Shown: in pieces, positions 47,947-60,170 of the stretch | How positions within the stretch are numbered: position 1 is the first letter of the stretch | Layout: each line of letters begins with the position of its first letter | Assembly (NCBI GenBank): GCA_032622095.1 | Contig: CP136063.1 | Coordinates: 217,819,982 to 217,883,981 of the forward strand | Direction of reading: 5' to 3' | Length of the DNA: 64,000 nt | From: Siphonodentalium dalli | Taxonomy: Eukaryota > Mollusca > Scaphopoda > Gadilida > Siphonodentaliidae | Translations under genes and position numbers: made by a program | Notes under the pieces: generated by a model | The model's input: the letters and a program-made list of their open reading frames with translations, nothing else | Told to the model about the DNA's origin: nothing | The model's database searches: none

Positions 47947-47985
47947 GTATGGGGCCGACTTCGCGCGGGGCCGACTTCTCCAGAT

Positions 47986-49709
47986 ACCGTTATAATATTG
48001 ATATTGTGATATCGTGTAACCATCGGACTATAATATAACCGACCACCATACTTAATATATACGTCAGCAGACGAATATAGCAAATACAACAAAAAATCTA
48101 ACAGAGACTTGACCAATCGTATTCTTCAGACATTCTCAATTTTAGTAATGGAATAAAATTTAAAATGAATTACAAGTTTCACCTTTAATTACAGCCACTA
48201 CCAGCTCAATAGATACATGTATATAGTAATAGGGAATTATCGACCTGTTTTACATATATTGCGAGCAACGTTAATTGACAACTACTTAGACATTCTTCTG
48301 ATACTAGAAAATACACAGCACGTGTATGACAATATTACTTCCCGGTTCCGTTCTATTTACGAACACAAACAGGCCCGAGTAGTCTTGCAGATTCGGAAAA
48401 TGCGCGGTGCAGTCTTACTCGTCTCAGCTGATCCGCTGGTAGCGGTTTCTGACAACTAATGAGGGTTATTAAACCCAACCTGCTATAGATCCGGGGTTAC
48501 ATGTATATATTATCTTTTGTATTATAATCATACTATATGACTATTGTATATAACTCTGTTTCTCAATATCCGTTACATGTAATTTCCATGTGTTTATTTG
48601 GATGAGAGAATAAAGCATATCTTCCCAATGGCACAAGCATCGCGAAAATACACAAACGATTACAACATTTTACGCTGAACACGAGTACAAAATATCGTAA
48701 GCGAAAACGCTCTTTATAAGAGATAGATGTTTTATTGACCTACAGCATAGAAGACAATATATAGCTTTTCATGTCTTTCCTTGTATTAACATGGTTCATG
48801 GTCAAATATATTTAACGATGTATGTACGAACACAAAGGGATAGAGACGGATAGAGTGATCACAAATAAACCCCATCGACAGAAAAACCTACACATGGTGA
48901 TTATAGAGTCAGATTGAGCAGGGAAATTTTAATTGGTTGTCGTATACGTACGATTTCGATACATGTACAATGTAATTGAAAACAAACTGAATTGCCGGAG
49001 ATAATATACTGATAAAAATATTTCCAAGTTAAAAGGGTGAAAATATATATTTCAAGTATATTTTCCAAAGGGTCGGTGTAACTTTTTGTTTAAGTAGAAA
49101 CTTAGATTTAACAACCAAAATTACACTGAATGTAGGAAAACATCATACTAGTGGTATAAATTATAATTTGCAGTTACATTAGCTGGAAAATTTAGTCATT
49201 GTAATGATTATAACCTATTCTCCAATCTCCAGTCTTAATTTTTAAATTCAGTGCCATTTTCTACCATGGAATCGCGGTAACATTCACGTATAAGGTCTCC
49301 GCTGCCCGAGTACACCTCCTCCCTGAACCAGAAAACTATATTTGCACCCCATTCGGTTAAAATTCTGCAATGGTTACTCAAGATTTCCAACTGTTAGAAA
49401 TCCCCAAACCAACAATTCCAACCGATCGAAACTTCTCAACTAATTGCCATTTACCCCCATAAATCAATCATCACTAACTTTGGGACGAAGATTATTGTGA
49501 TGCGCCAACACCCATTGAACGTCGCTGCATGACATTCCCAATTGTTGAGTATTTTGCTGAGAATCGCCCCCGTCACAACATAATTTATGTGGAATCCCTT
49601 ATTTCTAAAAGACAATATGTCTATGTTTATGAACCCCATCTCAAAATATATCTATCTACACCATGAAAAATTTGAACCCATCATCCCAATATAACACTGG
49701 AGATCCGTG
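47986..49709. other. anonymous AT-rich spacer
   Basis: No supported gene or structured repeat. 49691-49719 begins a dispersed repeat (CTGGAGATCCGTGAACTCGA) also seen inverted at about 60808-60835. The LINE at 49720 is inserted into it. Confidence 0.4.
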
Positions 49710-49719
49710 AACTCGATTA
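49710..49719. repeat. 10-bp target-site duplication, left of LINE 2
   Basis: AACTCGATTA, repeated at 55120-55129. Confidence 0.6.
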
Positions 49720-51002
49720 ACTTAATCCTTATATGAAGGATTGGGAGGTTCGTAGGTGTCCAAATGATAGGGCTCCCCTTGGTATAGGGTCAAATTATTA
49801 TTTGGACCGGTCACTGCTGAACTATGAGCAACCATACATTGAATATAAATTTATAATTTACTCACCAGTCACCACAAATTCAATAAATGAAATTGAATTC
49901 AGACACGGTACCCTTCTCGATTTAATATTGGAACTTGTGAAATTGTAAAGTCTTGTCATCACATATAGGTGACTTACTTCAATCGTGTCTAATAATAATA
50001 ATTGTCCATGACTAAAATTATCAAATAGTCATAAAAAATTAAATAAATGGTACTTCTCTAAATTATTCATCATTATAAATTGACCCGATAAACATTATTC
50101 TTACTATTAGTAGTACTACTAGTAGTATATCCCATACTAGCCACTGTTGATGAGATAGCAAATATGGTAAACATGTACATGGGTGGGTGGTGCTGCAGTG
50201 AGCCCCTTGATTCTTTGATCACAGGCGATTGGTCCATGGGGGATACTCCTGGTGCGTGTCACAGATACTGCACTTGGTATGTGTCCCTTGAGGGATCGGG
50301 AGCTGGTAGATGAAGATCGGGGGTTCTATGATGGTGCTTCCCACCAATTATTATTATCGTATACCTCTAGCGTCTTGGTAAAAACTTTAAAAAAACGGCG
50401 CATTGGAGCTACAAATTACACGTACTTGTACTGTACATTAAGTGGTATTGTAATAATAGAAACCATAGGCTTTCACCGACTTGAAATTTATGACTGATCC
50501 ATTATAATAGGATCATTTTTGGATGAAAGCATCTAACTGATATTAAAGTGATATAGTGGACTCATTCTTTTACTGAACTGAGAATGGGAGAGAAAACTAA
50601 ATTTTACTAATCCTTAAGCAGGATCTTTATACCACTACAGTCATGTATTTCTATATATTTCGCAAAATAAGTTTTGGAAATAGACACAATTTCTTACATT
50701 CACTCAAGATACACTGGTATAAAGCCAGTTCTTTATACAATTATTATATTTTCTACATATACCGTATATGCAGAACTCTACCCTTCAACTGGACACAATA
50801 CATGTCCAGAGGATGATGTATTACTTTTGTTTTCTTTATTTTTGTTTATTTGCTGTGTGTATAAATGTTATAGATTTCACATGTATGGAAAACATATTTG
50901 TCAGTAGAGCAGATGCCAATCATAAATTTCTGATGTATCAAACTTCCAATCTATTCTTGCCCCCTGGACGCAGGAGTTTCCATTTGGTAACACACATACC
51001 CA

Positions 51003-54000
51003 ATGGTTAGCCTAGAGCACTATAGGGCAAGAGTTGGAACTTTCTACACCAGAGCTATCAGATTGACAAAGAATCGTAGGCTAAGTGAAGCGCAGACGCA
51101 TTCATTTATATTTTTACTTAAATTGCACTCAAGTGGCATGTCAATGAAGAAAGCATTCATTCTAACACTACTTATAGAAATGGTATTCTCCGAATCAAAA
51201 CCTCCACCAATGCACAATAGCTGTTATAAAGCCATGAGAAATAAGGATGATTGCTTGAAAAAATCTCAAAAAGACAAACTTGGTTTACTGTTGGCTAATA
51301 ATAAACTAGTATTTTTAATGATCACCTGCCTACTGCTAATAGTCCTAGCAAATGATATTCATATGAATCCTGGTCCAACCTTTGAAACAAAACCCCAATT
51401 ATTAAAAATTTTGTCGTTAAACATTCAAAGCCTCAAACCAAAAATCGATATATTAAGTGCAGAATCGGAAGATTATGATATATTAGCTCTTACCGAAACG
51501 TGGTTGGACAGTACAGTTGACAACTGTGAGCTATTAATACCAGGATTCCACGAACCTATCCGTATGGACAGGCAAGGCAAACCGGGAGGAGGAGTAGCAA
51601 TTTATATCAGGAATACGATTGCATACAAACAATTAAATGACCCAGAAATACAGGTACCTTCACTAGAGGCAGTATGGGTGGTTATATTTTCTAGTAAATT
51701 AAATCTTTCTTTTGGATGCATTTATCGGCCTCCAAATATCTCCAATTGGGAAAGTATAGAGATGTCTATTGGAACGGTCAGGGACCATGGGCGAGACATA
51801 ATAGTATGTGGAGATTTTAATGAGAATCAGCTGTACGGCCCAGGCAAAGAGATAGGACACCTTAAGGGGAAGTTTGAACTAAAGCAATTAGTTAGCCAGC
51901 CCACACACTTCACAGAAACAAGTGCAACGTTAATTGACCTTGTCTTGACAAATAACCCCAGTATCGTGGATAATACTGAAGTCATTGGTTCATTTATCCC
52001 ATCACAGCAAATAAGATACCACTGTCCTGTCCTAATCAATTTAAAAGCAGTCCAAAAACAAAAGAATGAGTTATTGGAAAGAATTGTTTGGGATTACTCA
52101 GATGCAAATTATGATGCTATTAATGACCAAATTAATAAATGGAATTTCAGAAAGGAACTAAAAAACTTGCCCCTAAACCAAATAACCAATAAAGTAACTA
52201 ATGTAATAATGCAGACTGTTAAAGAAAATATCCCACATAAACAAGTTAAAATAAGAAGTGATACCCCACCTTGGTTAACCTGTGGTATTAGAAAGTTAAT
52301 TCGAAAAAGAAAGAGGTCACATAAATTGGCCAAGAAAACGCAAAATATAAATAACTGGGCAAAATTCCGAGCTATTCGTAATGAAGTTGTTGATGCAATA
52401 AGGAAAGCTAAAAGGGACTACATATCTAAGAATGAAATAATACTAAATAATGAAAACACTGAATCTTCAATATGGTGGAAAACGATGAATAAATTTGTCA
52501 TGAATGAAACTCGTAAACAAATCCCCCCATTGCAGTCAGACGGTAGCTTCCTGACAGACAACTTTCAGAAAGCTGAATGCCTTAATACTCACTTTTGTGA
52601 GATATCATCATTAAATGATAAGAATAGATTAGTGCCAAAATTGGATCATGATAAGGGAAAACCCAAACTTGACCACATAAAATTAAATTATGATGATGTA
52701 TTCACTGCATTAAAATCACAAAATCCAGCAAAAGCAATTGGACCTGACTCAATTAGCCCCAAGGTACTCAAATACTGTGCGGAATCCCTATGTGCACCTT
52801 TGTTACATATATTCAACATATTTCTGGAAAATTCATTTTTTCCATTTGAGTGGAAACAAGCTAACGTTGTCCCTATATTTAAGAAAGGTGACCCAGCTAT
52901 TCCCAGTAACTACCGACCAGTATCATTACTCAGTTGCTTGTCAAAGGCATTTGAAAGATGCATATATAATAAAGTAATAACATTTATCCATGGACATAGG
53001 CTAATTTCAAATTTACAATCTGGCTTCACTGCAAGCGATGGCGCGGTATTCCAGTTAACGGATATATATGACCATATTAGCAACTCACTTGACAATGGGA
53101 AAGAAGTTCGGTGCACTTTTATGGATATAAGTAAGGCCTTCGATAAAGTGTGGCATAAGGGTTTAATAAGCAAATTGGAATTCATTGGAATTGAAGGAAA
53201 ATTACTGAGGCTGATGCAAAACTATCTTTCTCATAGAGACGCGTAGTGCTAGAAAATACTACATCAGAGTGGGGTAAGATCAATGCTGGGGTCCCTCAAG
53301 GATATATAATTGGGCCTTTACTCTTTCTTATTTACATAAGTGACATAACATATGGTGTTATCAGTAATATACGTTTGTTTGCTGATGACACTTCAATATA
53401 TTTAGCAGTGGAAGACCCAGTTCTAGCTGCAATCATATTAAATGAGGATATGAACAAAATCTCAGATTGGGAAAACAAATGGTTGGTTACTTTCAACCCT
53501 AAAAAAACAGAGACTATGTTGATTTCCCGTAAAAAGAATGAGACTTACCATCCAACTCTTAACCTATCTGGAGTGACAATCCAAGAAGTAAAAATACACA
53601 AACACTTGGGATTGACATTTAATGATCATGGGGAGTGGAGTAATCATATCGAGGACATACTTTCCCGGGCATGGAAAAGAGTGGGTATCCTTAGAAAACA
53701 TAAATTTCAACTGCACAGGAGAGCACTTGGAAGGATATATACTGCGTTCATTCGACCCCTATTAGAATATGCTAGCCCTGTTTGGGACAATTGCTCAGCT
53801 GAAGATTCAAGATTATTAGAAGAATTACAATATGAAGCTGCCAGAATTGTCACTGGGGCAACAAGAAGCTTAAAAAAGGAAAAACTCCTTGAAGAGGCAG
53901 GGTGGGAGACACTTGCAGCCCGCAGAAAAAAGGCCAAACTGATACAATTTCTGAAAATGAAAATTGGTAAAGCACCATCCTATCTCTACCACCTATTCCC

Positions 54001-54538
54001 CAAAACGTCGCGATCAGCAGACAACTATGATATGAGATATATCCCCCTACGGGTACCTCCATATAATTACAATGCTTACAGGGACACTTTTCTCCCTTCA
54101 ACAACTATCGTATGGAACAAAGTGCCTGATGATGAAAAAAACTGTACCACCTTAGAAGAATTTAAATCACTTATATATACAGATGCCTCCGAACCAAAAT
54201 CGTACTATTACACAGCAACTAGTAGAGAAAGCCAAATTTATCATACTAGGATAAGAACGAAGTGTAGCAATTTGAACTCAGATTTGAAAGAAAATTACCT
54301 CAAAGATGACCCATCATGTGCATGTGGAAGCATTGAAACTGCGGAGCACTACCTCTTATACTGCCGACTATTTAGGGAGCAAAGAATAAAATTCCTTGAG
54401 AACTTACCATATACACTAACATGTGATATACTACTGAAAGGATCTGATAATTTATCAGCGGAAGAAAATGAGAACATATTTCTAGCAGTTGGACTCTATA
54501 TTGACAGAACCGGTAGATTTCATAAATACTGCCACTGA
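51003..54538 (+). pseudogene. LINE endonuclease-reverse transcriptase ORF with 2A-like motif, one frameshift
   Basis: First frame 51003-53246, second frame to 54538. Residues about 100-117 are hydrophobic (LVFLMITCLLLIVLA) and lead into DIHMNPGP (118-125), a 2A-like translational-skip motif. The APE-type endonuclease follows: LSLNIQSL, LTETWL, GGVAIYIR, FGCIYRPP, VCGDFNEN. The RT core has PSNYRPVSLLSC, FMDISKAFDKVWHKGL, GVPQGYIIGPLLF and FADDTS. The frame breaks near 53235-53247, between the AFDKVWHKGL region and GVPQG, through a small indel. The C-terminal CACGSIETAEHYLLYC module is intact. Confidence 0.85.
51354..51377 (+). other. 2A-like (ribosome-skipping) peptide coding segment
   Basis: Encodes DIHMNPGP. 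The consensus is D-(V/I)-E-x-N-P-G-P; here H replaces E at position 3. A hydrophobic leucine-rich stretch precedes it, as in 2A sequences reported in other animal LINEs. Skipping activity is not certain with H. Confidence 0.65.
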
Positions 54539-55119
54539 CCAGCATGAATAGCTCTGAGGTCTAAATGTATATTACACATTGGCGACTGCACTGCTGACAA
54601 ATTCAATCCAGTTATATAATATGCACCATTTATTATATACATACACGTAGCACAACACAAGTGGGATTATCAATTGTGCTTTTTTTTCTTTATTAATATT
54701 AATTTATTCTAGTTCTCTTTAAAACATCCTAGTCATTCACTATTGACTGATAAGAGTATCATATATATACAGTTCATGACCAACTTCAGTTACAATATAT
54801 TTTCGAAATCTTTTACCCATTCATATATTTCCTTTAAAGATGACCATGTGCTAATTTTCACCTGAACCAGAAGTAAAAAAGCTAACTTGGCATATAGTAA
54901 CACATATTTAACAAATAATGAAAATGAAATAATTTCTGATTCAGAAGCAACACACTAAGGAGATGGCTTTATAAAAGCATTTTGCTTGTTGTCAGATCCT
55001 CCATATCTCACAATTGAAAAAAAACTCACCAAAACCAAGAAAACTAAAAATTGCACTTATTATTATGTAATTATTATGTATACATGTATGTGAGAGCTAG
55101 AATAAATATTGTTTACACC

Positions 55120-55129
55120 AACTCGATTA
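55120..55129. repeat. 10-bp target-site duplication, right of LINE 2
   Basis: AACTCGATTA, matching 49710-49719. Confidence 0.6.
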
Positions 55130-56164
55130 CCGGTTACGCGAACAAGCACAACGGTCATTTGTTTACATTTTCAAGTCGAAGCTGCTCCACAAAATCGGTG
55201 AGTATTAAACAAAACAATGCTATTCGTTCATATCAGATTAATATAAAAGGTGCGAGAATGAACCATCTATGGGAAGAAGTAATCCATTGCCGAAATAATG
55301 TCTTATTCATGTAACAAACGAGATGTGTATGCCTTATTTCTGGAATAATTGCCATGTTTACGATTTCAATCGTTTGGTGAGACCCTGTCGGTCGCTCTTT
55401 GAATGTATGTTATTTGTCTCCAAATATAGGCTAGCATCTCAGCATAATTAGCTGTTGAACACAACTCTTATAACAAGCTGAAAGGCACGTATACGGTATG
55501 CATTTTGAAATCGAGTATTATTTCTGCAAGAACTCGTACAACGGTTACGAGCACCACGCGCATAGGTTAAGGAAACATGTTTAGTACCACGCACACCGGT
55601 CATAAATATCATTAAAAATATTAGTTCCTCCACAAAATGGTCGACATGGAGTATCCATGTGGGTTTTCAGTAACATAATGTATACAGTAATTAGATTATG
55701 GCGAAGTAATACACACATAGTGCCACAAATGCGCACGTGTGTCCGCGTATAACATATACCAGAACTATGACCGTACGTCTTTGTCCACATATAATAGTAT
55801 TTTCTTCACAAAGATGATATTATTTCAGATGAAAGTCTGAGTGTCGTATAGAATCACTTAGAATTTTAACGGTGTATACGATTCTATCATTGGTCTCATT
55901 CTGCAACATGTTTATGCTAAAGGAAGTATGCAGGATAGTGCTTCAATATATCGCAAGTCAGTTTTGTCTGTTCATTTGGGAAATGCAACTATGTGCATTA
56001 TAACGTTATCTTCTTGTTCATGCGCTTGTAACCCTTCGCTGATCTCATAGAACGATTCTTTTATTTCCAGATAGATGGATGCCGAACCATACAGATGCAG
56101 TTGTTGTCCGACGAATTTCGATAACTTACAATCAACAATCGACCACACGTGTGGTGAACATCCG
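55130..56164. repeat. dispersed repeat fragments
   Basis: Starts CCGGTTACGCGAACAAGC, the remainder of the repeat interrupted by LINE 2. At about 55490-55600 there is AACTCGTACAACGGTTACGAGCACCACGCGCATAGGTTAAG, related in inverted form to about 60345-60425. No gene supported. Confidence 0.4.
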
Positions 56165-56379
56165 GATCAGATATCGTTAATTTCTCGAGATCTGGGACAC
56201 TAATTTAATCTGCATCGTGCTGAAACAGACAAATTGTGGGTGTAAGATGGATAACTCTAAAATCATTTTAGAGTTATCCATCTTACAGCCACAGTGTGAC
56301 TGTTTGAGCACGAGGCAGACTAAATTAGTGTCCCAGATCTCGAGAAATTAACGAATTTAAAAATCGATATCTGATCACT
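56165..56379. repeat. long palindrome (foldback repeat)
   Basis: Arms 56177-56263 and 56265-56351, centred on C56264, with a perfect core (GATGGATAACTCTAAAAT) and mismatches in the middle of the arms. The outer GATCAGATATCG and CGATATCTGATC extend it. A related copy of the right half lies near 63425-63480, and core pieces near 23555. Confidence 0.65.
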
Positions 56380-56546
56380 GAGCTTTGATGTGTGGGTTCC
56401 TCGACTCGAATCAAATATGTTTACCCCCGAAGCCAAAGAAATAGTAATATAGGACCCTCTGATCGGATTGAGTACCTTGAATGCATGCATGCCTTCGACT
56501 GCAGTGGAGGTGTAATAAATATAACATCTATATCTATATTTGCGAA

Positions 56547-56547
<1 letters not shown>

Positions 56548-56585
<38 letters not shown>
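56548..56585. repeat. TGTC microsatellite
   Basis: About nine uninterrupted TGTC units. A shorter, decayed copy lies at about 57917-57945. Confidence 0.9.
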
Positions 56586-56599
56586 GTTCTATAGAAATT

Positions 56600-58330
56600 C
56601 ACAGGGGACCATCTAGATGATGCCAAAGGGGTCTACTAGGAGTAGCTTTTTACGAGAAAGATAATGGTCGGGGTTAGAATTTTCTAAAGTGACGCCGTTG
56701 TTGTCAGGGGCAGAAAAGGGGAGGGGCAGAAAAATAATTTGTCGCCGATTGCCACTAAACTTAGATATAATCATCCCCATAATATGAGGAATCTAATGGC
56801 GTGGTTTAAATATGGCAAAAGTCGCGCCGTTCGCGTCAGGGGTGCCCGGAAGGGGGGGGGGCAGATTTTTGTTCTGTCGCCGATTGCAACGAAACTTACA
56901 TATAATCATCCCCATGATATGAAGAATCCAACGGTGTGGTTTAAATATGTCAAAAGTGGCGTCGTTTGAGTTAGGGATGAACGGAAGGGGAGAGGGGCAC
57001 CAAAACTGATAAAACTAATTTTAGCGCCGATTTCCACCAAATTGATATATATATATTCATCTTCATGATACAAGGAATCTAATAGTGCGATTTAACAACG
57101 CCAAATTGTTGTTTTTGGATGAGAGATTGTGAGGGGTGGGCACTAAATTTGATAATAAGTCGCCGATTGCCACCACACTTATACAAAATCATCCCCATGG
57201 TATGAGGAGTCTAATGGTGTGGATTTTATCTGTCAAATGTGGCCTCATTCGAGTCAGGGTTGCATTGAAAGGGACAGGGGCACCAAAATTGATGCACAAT
57301 TTTTTTAACGCCAATTTCCACCAAATTGATACACATTCTTACCCATGATACGAGGAATCTAATCGTGATTTAAAGACGCCATAGTGGTGCTGTTTGGGTG
57401 AGAGATGGAGAGGGGAGGGATTGGCACCAAATTTGATAAAAAAAATTGTTTAGTCGCCGATCATCACCAAACTTATAAACAATCATCTCCATGATATCAG
57501 GAGTGTAATCGTGTGGTTTAAGGATGTCACAAGTGGGGCCATTCGAGTCAGTGGTGTATAGAGATGAGAGGGACACAAAAAATTATATCTATATGTTTAG
57601 TGCCGATTCCACCAGATTGATACATATTCTTCTCCGTGATACGAGGAATCTTATCGTGTGGTTTAGATACACCAAATTGGTGCTCTATGGGTGAGAGATA
57701 TGGGGACCTTAAATTTGATACGAATTTGTATACTCGCCAATTTTCACCAATTTCATATATATGCATCTCTAATCTCTAATGAGTCTCAGTGTGTGCAGCT
57801 TGAGTCCGCAATAGGGACGGGAGGGTCACCAAAACTGATACAAAATAGTTTTAGTACCAATTACCATCAAATTCAGACACGTTCTTCTCAAATGATACAA
57901 GAAATAAAATCGTGCTGTTTGTCTGTCTTTTTGTCTGTCTGTGTGCGTTCTATATATAACTTCATGCGGTACAATCGAGATGGCACCAAGGTGTTCTAAG
58001 AGGGGTAACTTTTTACAAGGAAGATAATGGTGCGGGTTAATATTTTCTAAAATGACGCTGTTGGTGGGAGGGGAAATTAAAAAGATATGGTGAAATAGTT
58101 TTGTGGCTGATTTCCGCCAAACGAATACATAATCACCTTCGCAATATGGCGTTGTTCGAGTCAGCGTTGCATCAACAATTGATTTAATAAACCAAATTCC
58201 ACCAAATTCATACACGTATTTCTCTAATGATATACCATGAATTAAATCACATTTGGTGTCGTTTGCGTCACGGATGGCGAGCGGATATGCACTATCATTG
58301 ATAAGATTGCTATTCGCCGATATCCACATA
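56600..58330. repeat. diverged tandem repeats, two-level
   Basis: A unit of roughly 140-160 bp (landmarks: TCGCCGATTGCCAC, AATCATCCCCAT, ATGAGGAATCTAATGG, GTGGTTTAAA) recurs about ten times. The block opening with the TGTC microsatellite and GAAAGATAATGGT recurs about 1.36 kb later (57917 onward), so a larger unit was duplicated too. No coding potential. Confidence 0.65.
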
Positions 58331-59575
58331 TAAGTTATATACAGTCACAAGGCCATCTCCATATCATTTTAAGTAGTTGGGCGTTCACATTTCACAATCC
58401 CGACATATGGTGACCCACATCAGTTACTTGAACAATTATATCTTCTTGACAGTAATATTTATATGGGAATGAAAATCAAGGCATTCACACAATGAGCTAG
58501 CAAAAAGAGATAACTAGAAGAAGCATTAAACGTATATTTATCATTCTATTGAAGAGATACATATATATATTCGTGCAAACTGAGAGACCTCGAACCGTCA
58601 GAGGATTGCATATATATAATAACAAAATTTAGTCTGTTCCATTCAATACAGTTTCCACAAAAAGTTACAATTTGTCAAGAGATATGGAAGGTCTGTTCAA
58701 AAATAGTGGTCACAGTGTGCAGTCAAATATAGTTTCTTCTGATATACAAGAAAATGCAGTTAGTAGCACAAGACTTTTCAGGATCCTACCAATACTGACA
58801 TCTGACAAGGGTTTTAGAACCGATTCATCGACTGACATAAACAACTCAAAATCTCGCTCTGTGCACATGTAGCTGCTATATGTGCGCAGCAACATTTCGT
58901 TTAAACTAAGAATATTTAGCCAATATATAGCACCATGAACAGAGGAGCACCTGGAAATTTCTTTGAAACATCTGTATCTTCATGGAGATATGATAGCCAG
59001 GTGTCCTCGAGATCTTAGTCCAACCCACTAGATTGATTGATACATCTCAATATGTAAAACCCAATTATCATCTTTTATCGAACTAATGTGTTTATGATGT
59101 TCATGTATCATATTATAACGTCTAATGTATACGCAGTTGTAAATAAATAAATACATCATTATTGGTGGAACGAATTAATCGCGATAAACAGAATGACAAT
59201 TGACAAGGTGAGCCACTACTTATATTCCATGACTGTAATAATCATGTTTTGTGATGCTATTTGAATATACAATTTATGAGAAAACGTATAACACTTTAAG
59301 CAAGAACATTCTCTATTCCCAACAAATATCCACAGCATACATTAACCTGGGCAACGCCGGGTAACCCTGCTAGTTAACCTATAATAACAGTTGCACCTGT
59401 TCTACATATAGAAACATGTTCAATGTCCAGTCTTCTTTTTGTGGGTAATAAGGCCCGTTTCGTATTTGTACGTCTTCCCACATGGGCATATTTTATACTC
59501 TTGCAGGTGTACCCATTGAATGTGCCTCCGTCGTGTACTATATTCGTGGTGAATTCTTTTTCACAAAGTGTAAAC

Positions 59576-60078
59576 TTAATAGTGATTCCATTTACGCAAT
59601 TCTGCTGGTGCATGGTATACTAGATATCGCTTTGCCGTGAAATCCTTGTGGCACTTTTCGCAGCTGAACGGTTTGCATTTCGTGTGAGAGTTCATGTGTT
59701 GTTGGTAATCGTCCTCACGCTGACACCGTTTGCCACATCCATCGAATGGGCATACATAACGAGCCTCTCCATGGCGTGCCTGTTTTATATATATATATAT
59801 ATATATTGCTTTTCCGCAAACGTCACAGAGGTTGGGTTCACTATGATCATTTTCCCGGTGTGCATTAAACTGCACCAATGTTGTAAAATACATGTGGCAC
59901 TCGCCACATTGTTTGGCTGTCGAGTGTTTCATCTGATGTCGACGCACCTAACTCTTCCATTTATAGCTTTTGCCACACTCATGACATGAGAAACGGGTGG
60001 TCTGTTGTAATGTATTATTCACGGTTGGTGGGTTGGTGCCAATGTCTATGAAATCACCATCTTGTGGCATCATCACAG
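59576..60078 (-). pseudogene. decayed C2H2 zinc-finger exon
   Basis: Four finger-like units: FSCHECGKSYKWKS-stop-VRRHQMKHS, QCGECHMYFTTLVQFNAHRENDH, LCDVCGKA interrupted by a TA microsatellite (YIYIYI), YVCPFDGCGKRCQREDDYQQHMNSH, then FSCEKCHKDFTAKRYLVYH. An in-frame TAG at about 59948 sits inside the first finger, where a hydrophobic residue is expected, and the (TA)n run near 59788-59808 replaces the second half of the third finger. A possible splice acceptor (GATACAG) precedes the exon. Either a pseudogene or an allele with a disabled finger array. Confidence 0.6.
59788..59810. repeat. TA microsatellite inside the zinc-finger frame
   Basis: About eleven TA units, in frame as alternating Tyr and Ile on the minus strand. 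Confidence 0.85.
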
Positions 60079-60170
60079 CTGTATCTTTAAATACATATAA
60101 TATTTGGAAATTAGACAATGTATGCGAACGCTTGCACGAAATATAATTCAAATTAAATGATGGCAACATT

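Larger units (their letters stand above)
49720..55119 (+). mobile_element. near full-length CR1/L2-type LINE
   Basis: 5.4 kb: about 1.28 kb 5' leader without a supported ORF, an ORF with endonuclease and RT (broken once), and about 0.58 kb 3' UTR ending AATAAATATTGTTTACACC, the tail shared with the LINE at 43809. Flanked by AACTCGATTA. The repeat it interrupted is seen uninterrupted (inverted) near 60790-60835, which supports the boundaries. Confidence 0.7.
56527..59373 (+). mobile_element. Helitron-like non-autonomous repeat
   Basis: Begins TCTATATCTATATTTGCG followed by a TGTC microsatellite and ends GGGCAACGCCGGGTAACCCTGCTAG next to T. That fits Helitron ends: 5' TC, a short hairpin before 3' CTAG, insertion between A and T. 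No RepHel ORF. The interior contains diverged tandem repeats. Confidence 0.5.
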
